The notes beneath the pieces were generated by a model that had not been told where the DNA came from, did not search any database, and saw only the letters and a program-made list of their open reading frames with translations. DNA of 12,664 nucleotides from Paracoccaceae bacterium (GTDB taxonomy: Bacteria > Pseudomonadota > Alphaproteobacteria > Rhodobacterales > Rhodobacteraceae): NCBI GenBank assembly GCA_023260935.1, contig JALQTL010000406.1:1-12664 (forward strand), in the 5' to 3' direction. Below are positions 7,244 to 12,237 of the stretch, in pieces; position 1 is the first letter of the stretch; every line of letters starts with the position of its first letter. The position numbers and the translations under genes were made by a program.

Positions 7244-7349
7244 ATTCCTTTCCGGTTTGCGCCTCGGCGGGTGATCTCAGGGTTGCCCCCAACCGGTGGA
7301 CCAAATCGGGATTTCTCCCCGACACGGCCCGCACCTGCCTGTGAAGTGG
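7244..7349 (-). promoter_or_regulatory. rpsB leader RNA, copy 1, probable S2 autoregulatory region
   Basis: The untranslated leader of about 106 bases shares several blocks with the leader of copy 2: CACTTCACAGG (7348-7338), a hairpin around GGGA-GAAA-TCCC (about 7323-7307), the block GGTCCACCGGTTGGGG (about 7303-7288), and AGGCGCAAACCGGAAAGGAA just before the start. CCGGTT (7296-7291 on the minus strand) can pair with AACCGG (7257-7252), which lies directly before the Shine-Dalgarno AAAGGAA. This long-range helix could control ribosome access. S2 represses its own operon through the rpsB leader in E. coli; that this alphaproteobacterial leader does the same is an inference from conservation and position. 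Confidence 0.6.
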
Positions 7350-7355
7350 CGCGTC

Positions 7356-7382
7356 ATTATACCGGACACGCAACGTTGACAA
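7356..7382 (-). promoter_or_regulatory. Promoter of rpsB-tsf copy 1
   Basis: On the minus strand, TTGTCA (7382-7377), a 15-base spacer and a perfect TATAAT (7361-7356) precede a GC-rich discriminator, GACGCGC. The -35 may also be read one base earlier as CTTGTC with 16 bases. GC-rich discriminators are typical of ribosomal promoters under stringent (ppGpp/DksA) control. The copy 2 promoter has the same spacing and the same downstream sequence. Confidence 0.7.
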
Positions 7383-7446
7383 GGCCCCCGCTTGTGCTGC
7401 GCCGCAGAAAGAGCCACCCTGCCCGCGGAAAAGGCCGGAGCATTCA

Positions 7447-8463
7447 ATGACCAAACGCATCAATCTTGCGCTTCAGGGCGGTGGCGCCCACGGGGCTTTT
7501 ACCTGGGGCGTGCTGGACAGGCTGCTGGAAGATGACGGGATCGAGATCGCCGCCATCTCTGGCACCTCGGCCGGGGCGCTGAACGGAGCGGCCCTGAAAG
7601 CGGGCCTGATCGATGGCGGCGCTGCGGCAGCCCGCGCCAGCCTTGACAAATTGTGGTCCGACATCGGCGCGCTGACCGATCTGCGCATGGCCGCATGGAT
7701 GCAACCCCTTGTTCCCGGGATGCAGGCGGCGATGCAGATCGCGCAATCCATGGCGCCGGTATCGGTGCAGGGGCTGGCCGCGCAGGTCTATTCCCCCTAC
7801 GCTTGGGGCCCTGCGTGGCAGAACCCGCTGGAACCCATCGTGCGGCGGCTGGATTTCACCAAGGTCTGCCACAGCGCAGGGCCGCGGCTGGTGGTCAGTG
7901 CGACGAATGTGGAAACCGGGCGAATCCGGGTGTTTTCGGGCGACGAGATCGGCCCCGAGGTGCTGATGGCCTCTGCCTGCCTGCCTTCGGTCTTTCAGAC
8001 CGTGCAGATCGGCGGGAAATCCTATTGGGATGGCGGCTATTCGGGCAATCCCGCCCTGTTCCCGCTGTATGAACCCGATCTGCCCGATGACATCCTGATC
8101 GTATCGATCAACCCGCAGGAACGCGCCGGGGTGCCGATGACACCGCTCGACATCCAGAACCGCATAAACGAGATCAGCTTCAACGCGGTATTGATCGGGG
8201 AACTGCGGGCGGTGAACTTCGTCCGCCGCCTGATCCGTCAGGGGCGGATGGAACGGGGCCAGATGAAGAACGTCCTGATCCACCTGATCGCCAATGACGA
8301 GCTGATGACAGACCTTTCGGCCAGCACCAAGCTGCTGCCCTCACCCGCGCTGTTCCAGCGCCTGAAGGCTGCGGGCCGCGCCTCGGCCGAGGATTTCCTG
8401 ACCGCGCACCGCGACAAGCTGAACAAGGAAGCCAGCCTTGACCTGTCAGCCCTTTTCGGCTGA
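7447..8463 (+). CDS. Patatin-like phospholipase/acyl hydrolase
   Basis: This probable cytoplasmic or membrane-associated lipid acyl hydrolase of 338 residues has a Ser-Asp catalytic dyad. It shows the three patatin hallmarks: the glycine-rich oxyanion loop GGGAHG (residues 11-16), the nucleophile elbow GTSAG with Ser41, and the catalytic Asp195 in YWDGGYSGN. There is no signal peptide; the N-terminus runs straight into the first beta strand (KRINLALQGGG). The length matches the bacterial RssA/YchK-like and Rhodobacterales patatin groups rather than large secreted toxins such as ExoU. The start ATG 7447 follows GGAG (7437-7440) with six bases between. It diverges from rpsB copy 1, so its promoter must share the roughly 200-base region with the rpsB promoter and leader. 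Its 3' end overlaps that of the DUF502 gene by 18 bases. Substrate unknown. Confidence 0.92.
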   Translation: MTKRINLALQGGGAHGAFTWGVLDRLLEDDGIEIAAISGTSAGALNGAALKAGLIDGGAAAARASLDKLWSDIGALTDLRMAAWMQPLVPGMQAAMQIAQSMAPVSVQGLAAQVYSPYAWGPAWQNPLEPIVRRLDFTKVCHSAGPRLVVSATNVETGRIRVFSGDEIGPEVLMASACLPSVFQTVQIGGKSYWDGGYSGNPALFPLYEPDLPDDILIVSINPQERAGVPMTPLDIQNRINEISFNAVLIGELRAVNFVRRLIRQGRMERGQMKNVLIHLIANDELMTDLSASTKLLPSPALFQRLKAAGRASAEDFLTAHRDKLNKEASLDLSALFG

Positions 8464-8467
8464 CGGG
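8442..8467. other. Hairpin spanning the overlapping stop codons of two convergent genes
   Basis: GTCAGCC (8445-8451) and GGCTGAC (8458-8464) form a perfect seven-base stem with loop CTTTTC. With a T-G pair at 8444/8465 and two further C-G pairs it reaches ten bases, from CCTGTCAGCC to GGCTGACGGG. It contains both the patatin TGA (8461-8463) and the DUF502 stop (8446-8448 on the minus strand). Neither side has a T tract, so classical intrinsic termination is doubtful. It may still mark or protect both 3' ends. Confidence 0.45.
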
Positions 8468-9183
8468 TTCTGCACACGGATGCCGCCATCCTTGCCGTTG
8501 GCGCCATCCTTGCCGTTGGGATAAACCAGCCCGGCCGAGATGATCAGCTTGGCCGCATCCTCGATCTTCATGTCCAGATAGATGATGTCGGCTTCCGAAA
8601 CATAGAGCAGAAAGCCAGAGGTGGGGTTGGGCGTGGTCGGCAAGAACACCGACACCACGTTTTCAAAGCCCTTGCGGTTCAGTTTCGTCTGCAATTCCGC
8701 CTTGGCCCGGGTCGAGACGAAGCCTATCGCCCAGATGTTTTCCTTGGGATATTCCACAAGACAGGCGCGTTCGAAATTCGTTTCGGTCTGGGCAAAGACC
8801 GTTTCGGCAATCTGCTTGATGCCATTGTAGATCGACCGCACCACAGGCATGCGGTCAACCAGCCCTTCGGCCCACGACAGCAGCGACCGGCCCAGCAGTC
8901 CCTTGGCGATCCAGCCGACAAAGACGGTAAAGACCAGAAAGACCACCACCCCAACACCGCGCACGGGAATGGTGGCATCGGGGCCGAAGTAATCCCGCAC
9001 CAGCACCTCGGGTTTCCACGGGCCCGGGATCAGCGGCAGGATCCAGCCATCGATCCAGCCGATGACCGTCCAGATCAGATAGATGGTCAGCCCGATGGGC
9101 AAGACCACCACGAGCCCGGTCAGGAACGAGGCACGCAAGCCCCCCAGAAGGCCCCTGCGTCGGTGCGGTTGATGGTCAGACAT
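8446..9183 (-). CDS. DUF502 family integral membrane protein
   Basis: This inner-membrane protein of 245 residues belongs to the DUF502 family, which has no established biochemical role. Two hydrophobic segments are clear, at about residues 17-42 (ASFLTGLVVVLPIGLTIYLI and onward) and 75-97 (VRGVGVVVFLVFTVFVGWIA). A soluble C-terminal part follows with the family motifs MPVVRSIYNGIKQ, VEYP and LPTTPNPTSGFLLYV. The start is ATG 9183 (MSDHQPHRRRG), with AGGGAGAA just upstream; the open frame extends to 9204 without support. The last 28 residues are a hydrophilic tail holding NGKDG twice, encoded by a perfect 18-base tandem repeat at 8484-8519. The gene converges on and overlaps the patatin-like gene. 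About 140 bases separate it from psuG upstream on the same strand, so it may or may not share the psuKG transcript. Confidence 0.9.
   Translation of the reverse strand: MSDHQPHRRRGLLGGLRASFLTGLVVVLPIGLTIYLIWTVIGWIDGWILPLIPGPWKPEVLVRDYFGPDATIPVRGVGVVVFLVFTVFVGWIAKGLLGRSLLSWAEGLVDRMPVVRSIYNGIKQIAETVFAQTETNFERACLVEYPKENIWAIGFVSTRAKAELQTKLNRKGFENVVSVFLPTTPNPTSGFLLYVSEADIIYLDMKIEDAAKLIISAGLVYPNGKDGANGKDGGIRVQNPSAEKG
8484..8519. repeat. Perfect 18-base tandem repeat inside the DUF502 gene
   Basis: CGCCATCCTTGCCGTTGG occurs twice in direct succession (8484-8501 and 8502-8519). The unit is a multiple of three. On the coding strand it gives the repeated NGKDGA/NGKDGG stretch near the C-terminus, after the conserved domain ends. 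This is a slippage-prone array with in-frame consequences only. Confidence 0.9.
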
Positions 9184-9322
9184 GTCTTCTCCCTGTCGGG
9201 GCAAATCTAGGGATGGTCAGGGGGCTTCACAATGGGGGATGGGGCCATGTAGCGCCACCGCCGTGCATTTTCATGCAAACGACGCAATTTCGGGCAAATC
9301 GGGGCGGGTGGCGGGTGTCCTG

Positions 9323-10246
9323 TCAGCCCTGGACCTGCGCGCGCAGGTCGCGGGCGATGGCGGCGGCAAGGCGGGCGTTGTTCAGGACCAGCGCGATATT
9401 TGCCTGAAGCGACCGGCCTTCCGTCAGCTCGAAGATCCGCTGCAACAGGAACGGCGTCACGGCCTTGGCGCTGATGCCCTGGGCCGCGGCTTCGGCCAGC
9501 GCCACCTCGATCACCGGGGTGATCACATCACGCGCAATCTCGGCCGTGGGGGGGATCGGGTTGGCCACAAGCTGCCCCCCCGGCAGGCCAAGGCGCGCGC
9601 GCATGGCATGGGCCGCGGCGATGGTGGCGCTGTCATCCATGCGCAACGGCGCCTTCAACCCCGAAGAGCGCGACCAGAAGGCCGGAAAATCATCTTGCCC
9701 GAAGGCAATCACCGGAACGCCGTGGGTTTCCAGCACCTCCAGGGTCTTGGGCAGGTCAAGGATCGCCTTGGCCCCTGCCGCCACCACCGTCACCGGCGTG
9801 GCCGCAAGTTCCAGCAGATCGGCCGAAATGTCGAATGTGTCTTCCGCCCCGCGATGCACGCCGCCAATGCCGCCGGTCGCAAACACCGCAATCCCCGCCA
9901 GATGCGCGCAGATCATCGTCGCGGCCACGGTGGTGGCACCCGTCCGCCCCGTGGCCAGACAGACCGCCAGATCGGCGCGCGAGAGCTTCATCACGCCTTT
10001 TGCCTGCGCCAGCGCCTCCAGCTCAGCCGGATCAAGCCCGATGTGAATTGCGCCGCTCATCACCGCAATCGTGGCCGGCACCGCCCCCGAGGCGCGCACT
10101 TCGGCCTCAACGGCGCGGGCGGTTTCAAGGTTCTGCGGATAGGGCATGCCATGCGTGATGATAGTGGATTCAAGCGCAACAAGCGGGCGGCCCTCGGCCT
10201 TGGCGCGGGAGACTTCGGCAGAGAAACGCAGGGGCAGGGCGGTCAT
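9323..10246 (-). CDS. psuG: Pseudouridine-5'-phosphate glycosidase
   Basis: PsuG cleaves the C-C glycosidic bond of pseudouridine 5'-phosphate to give uracil and ribose 5-phosphate, the second step of pseudouridine breakdown. The protein has 307 residues, the usual length. Family blocks are LESTIITHGMPYPQNLETA (residues 25-43, with Glu26), ATIAVMSGAIHIGL (58-71), GRTGATTVAATM (100-111), the metal-site region HRGAEDTFDISADL (131-144) and VVAAGAKAILD (154-164). Lys160 there corresponds to the Schiff-base lysine (Lys166 in E. coli PsuG). The start ATG overlaps the psuK stop by four bases (ATGA), so the two are translationally coupled. No pseudouridine transporter or nucleoside permease gene is adjacent. 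No terminator is obvious in the 140 bases that separate it from the DUF502 gene. Confidence 0.95.
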   Translation of the reverse strand: MTALPLRFSAEVSRAKAEGRPLVALESTIITHGMPYPQNLETARAVEAEVRASGAVPATIAVMSGAIHIGLDPAELEALAQAKGVMKLSRADLAVCLATGRTGATTVAATMICAHLAGIAVFATGGIGGVHRGAEDTFDISADLLELAATPVTVVAAGAKAILDLPKTLEVLETHGVPVIAFGQDDFPAFWSRSSGLKAPLRMDDSATIAAAHAMRARLGLPGGQLVANPIPPTAEIARDVITPVIEVALAEAAAQGISAKAVTPFLLQRIFELTEGRSLQANIALVLNNARLAAAIARDLRAQVQG

Positions 10247-11142
10247 GAAACTAGCTCTCCGGAGACATAAAGGGCGGCGGCAGAAAGGGCTTTGGCGAGC
10301 GCCTCTTCGCGCGACGCGCGACGCGATTCCGCAACGATATGCGCGGCCATGAAGGTATCGCCCGCGCCGGTGACGCGCGTCACCATGACGGGCGGAGGGG
10401 TTTGGGTCACAACGCCCGCGCCCGCGACTCCATCAGCAGCAGCGCGCCCGCCATCGGTCACAAGCACACGGCGCGCGCCTTGGGCAAGCAGCCCTTCGGC
10501 GGCCTCGGGCGCGGTGGTGAATTCTGTATGAGCCAGAAGCGAGGCTTCTTCGAGGTTCACATAAAGCGTCGCATTGGGCGCGCGCAAAAGCGGCGTCAGG
10601 CGCTCGGCCTTGCCGGGGCTGGCAGGCGCGACCCGCAGATCGGCGGCGGCAAACAGGGGCGAGCGCGCGATTTCCCCCAAAAGCGCCTCGGTCAGATTGC
10701 CATCGAGCGCCACCAGCCCGCGCCACGGGGCGTCAGCGCCACCCAAACGACCATCGGCCAAAGGGCGCAGAATTTTATCGCCTGCGTGTTCCAGCGAATG
10801 GGCATCCGCCACCGCGGCGATCAGCCCGTTCGCCCCCTCGATCGCCATATAGCGGTCGGTTGGCAGATCGTCGGATTTGTAAAGATAATCGCACTCGATC
10901 CCCATCATCTGCGCGGTCTCGATCAGATCATCGCCCTGACGGTCGCGCCCGATGGCGGTCAGGATCGCGGGACGCATCCCCAGCCGCACCAAAGTCATCG
11001 CGATATTCATCGCCACGCCGCCCGGCACGCGTGAAATCCGCCCCGGCACATCGGAACCCGCGCGCATGTGCACAGGCGCGCGCCCGATGATGTCCCACAG
11101 GACCGAGCCGATGCACAGAATATCAGGTGTTAGCGGTGTCAT
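10243..11142 (-). CDS. psuK: PfkB-family carbohydrate kinase, probable pseudouridine kinase
   Basis: This cytoplasmic PfkB/ribokinase-family kinase of 299 residues most likely phosphorylates pseudouridine to the 5'-phosphate used by PsuG. PfkB signature 1 appears as VPGGVAMNIAMTLVRLG (39-55). Signature 2 is VTGAGDTFMAAHIV (257-270), with the GAGD anion hole and catalytic Asp262. The pseudouridine assignment rests on the four-base overlap with psuG; from the kinase sequence alone other ribokinase substrates would be possible. The start ATG 11142 gives the expected N-terminus (DILCIGSVLWDIIGR), but I see no good Shine-Dalgarno sequence before it. The inverted repeat GCACT-TG-AGTGC (11144-11155) sits immediately upstream. 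The gene diverges from the second rpsB-tsf operon. Its Ala codons are strongly GCG and it uses several Leu TTG codons. Confidence 0.88.
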   Translation of the reverse strand: MTPLTPDILCIGSVLWDIIGRAPVHMRAGSDVPGRISRVPGGVAMNIAMTLVRLGMRPAILTAIGRDRQGDDLIETAQMMGIECDYLYKSDDLPTDRYMAIEGANGLIAAVADAHSLEHAGDKILRPLADGRLGGADAPWRGLVALDGNLTEALLGEIARSPLFAAADLRVAPASPGKAERLTPLLRAPNATLYVNLEEASLLAHTEFTTAPEAAEGLLAQGARRVLVTDGGRAAADGVAGAGVVTQTPPPVMVTRVTGAGDTFMAAHIVAESRRASREEALAKALSAAALYVSGELVS

Positions 11143-11226
11143 AGCACTTGAGTGCCTGCGCGAATTGCCCCGCGCAAGCCCTTTCGTCGCGCCAATTTGC
11201 GTTTGGCTGCCGGTTTCCCTTAAATA

Positions 11227-11242
11227 CAGGCGAATTTGCCTG
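11227..11242. promoter_or_regulatory. Near-perfect palindrome in the psuK/rpsB copy 2 divergent region
   Basis: CAGGCGAATTTGCCTG is a 16-base inverted repeat with one mismatched pair. It ends ten bases before the -35 element of the second rpsB promoter and lies about 85 bases upstream of the psuK start on the other strand. The spot and symmetry suit a dimeric regulator. No equivalent is seen upstream of rpsB copy 1, so it may serve psuKG. This is inference from position only. Confidence 0.35.
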
Positions 11243-11251
11243 ATCTTGGGG

Positions 11252-11278
11252 TTGCAAGGGGCAAAGATACGGGCTAAA
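11252..11278 (+). promoter_or_regulatory. Candidate promoter of rpsB-tsf copy 2
   Basis: TTGCAA (11252-11257), a 15-base spacer and GCTAAA (11273-11278) are followed by the GC-rich discriminator GGGCGCG and then CACTTCACAGG. Distances match the copy 1 promoter exactly (TTGTCA-15-TATAAT, then the same CACTTCACAGG seven bases on). The -10 is much poorer than in copy 1. Without that alignment this would be a weak call. Confidence 0.5.
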
Positions 11279-11284
11279 GGGCGC

Positions 11285-11395
11285 GCACTTCACAGGCGGA
11301 GGCGGGCCTTCGGGGGAGACATCCCCGTCAGGTCCACCGGTTGGGGCATTGCTCTCAAATCCTCCGCTCAGGCGCAAACCGGAAAGGAAATGGAC
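11285..11395 (+). promoter_or_regulatory. rpsB leader RNA, copy 2, probable S2 autoregulatory region
   Basis: The leader repeats the blocks of copy 1 in the same order: CACTTCACAGG (11286-11296), a GGGGA-GACA-TCCCC hairpin (about 11313-11326), GGTCCACCGGTTGGGG (11331-11346) and AGGCGCAAACCGGAAAGGAA (11370-11389). CCGGTT (11337-11342) can pair with AACCGG (11377-11382), next to the Shine-Dalgarno. The sequence between the blocks differs between copies, so the shared blocks and helix look selected. A role in S2 feedback control is an inference from the known E. coli rpsB leader. Confidence 0.6.
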
Positions 11396-12151
11396 ATGGC
11401 GCTTCCCGATTTCTCCATGCGTCAGCTGCTCGAAGCTGGCGTTCACTTTGGCCACCAGACGCAACGCTGGAACCCCCGCATGGGCGAGTTCATCTATGGC
11501 GAGCGTAACGGCATCCACATTCTCGACCTGACCCAGACCGTCCCGATGCTGGACGCGGCTCTGAACGTCGTGCGTGAAACCGTCGCCAAAGGCGGCCGCG
11601 TTCTCTTCGTCGGCACCAAGCGTCAGGCTGCTCAGCCGATCGCTGACGCTGCTGAAAAGTGCGCTCAGTTCTACATGAACCACCGCTGGCTCGGCGGCAC
11701 GCTGACCAACTGGAAAACCGTTTCGCAGTCGATCAACCGTCTGAAAGAAATCGACGAGCGTATGGCTTCGGGCGCTGAAGGCCTGACCAAGAAAGAGCGT
11801 CTCCACATGGAGCGCGAGCAGATCAAACTGCAAGCCTCGCTCGGCGGTATCCGCGAGATGGGCGGCCTGCCGGACCTCTTGTTCGTCATCGACGTGAGCA
11901 AAGAAGACCTCGCCATCGCAGAAGCCAAGAAGCTTGGCATTCCGGTTGTGGCTGTTGTCGATACCAACTGCTCGCCCGCTGGCGTTGACTATGTCATTCC
12001 GGGCAACGACGACGCGGCACGCGCCATCGCCCTGTATTGCGATCTGGTTTCGCGCGCGGCTCTGTCGGGCATGGAAGCTCAGATGGGTGCTGCTGGCGTT
12101 GACCTCGGTGCTCTCGAAGAGGCTCCGGTCGAAGAAGAGATCGCCGAGTAA
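11396..12151 (+). CDS. rpsB: 30S ribosomal protein S2, copy 2 (complete)
   Basis: This second, intact S2 has 251 residues and the same signature blocks as copy 1: MRQLLEAGVHFGHQTQRWNP, FVGTKRQA, NHRWLGGTLTNW, GGIREMG, VVDTNCSP and IPGNDDAARAI. It has the same cysteines and an acidic tail. Differences from copy 1 are about 38, mostly E/D, K/R, Y/F and I/L/V exchanges spread over the protein, as between orthologues of related genera. The start is ATG 11396, seven bases after AAAGGA; the ATG at 11390 is too close to it. Codon choice is distinct: Leu CTC occurs ten times here against once in copy 1, Ala GCT and Arg CGT are common, and Lys AAA is frequent. This could reflect a highly expressed gene of another lineage. 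It diverges from psuK and is followed by tsf copy 2. Confidence 0.97.
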   Translation: MALPDFSMRQLLEAGVHFGHQTQRWNPRMGEFIYGERNGIHILDLTQTVPMLDAALNVVRETVAKGGRVLFVGTKRQAAQPIADAAEKCAQFYMNHRWLGGTLTNWKTVSQSINRLKEIDERMASGAEGLTKKERLHMEREQIKLQASLGGIREMGGLPDLLFVIDVSKEDLAIAEAKKLGIPVVAVVDTNCSPAGVDYVIPGNDDAARAIALYCDLVSRAALSGMEAQMGAAGVDLGALEEAPVEEEIAE

Positions 12152-12188
12152 TCGGCCCGACGCCTCTGGCGTCACACGGATGACATGA

Positions 12189-12210
12189 GGAGGCGGTTTA
12201 ACCCGCCTCC
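12189..12210 (+). other. rpsB-tsf intercistronic hairpin, copy 2
   Basis: GGAGGCGG (12189-12196) and CCGCCTCC (12203-12210) form a perfect eight-base stem with loop TTTAAC in the 86-base gap between the rpsB stop and the tsf start. No T tract follows. The sequence differs from the copy 1 hairpin but position and strength match, suggesting a kept role in the S2/EF-Ts expression ratio. Confidence 0.6.
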
Positions 12211-12237
12211 GACACCGAAAATTCGAGGAGTTTCCCA

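Noticed and set aside
9182..10270. Open frame of 362 codons on the plus strand opposite psuG
   Set aside because: Antisense to psuG, whose catalytic blocks are intact. The frame is rich in Arg, Gly and His without motifs.
10952..11395. N-terminal extension of S2 copy 2 (frame open from 10952)
   Set aside because: The extra residues run through psuK in antisense and through the leader. The Shine-Dalgarno and the conserved N-terminus place the start at 11396.
6479..12151. Zinc-dependent paralogue pair (C+/C- switching) as an explanation for two S2 genes
   Set aside because: Both S2 copies keep the same cysteines (EKCAQ, TNCSP, LYCDL), so there is no sign of a zinc-site loss as seen in paired L31, L33, S14 or S18 genes.
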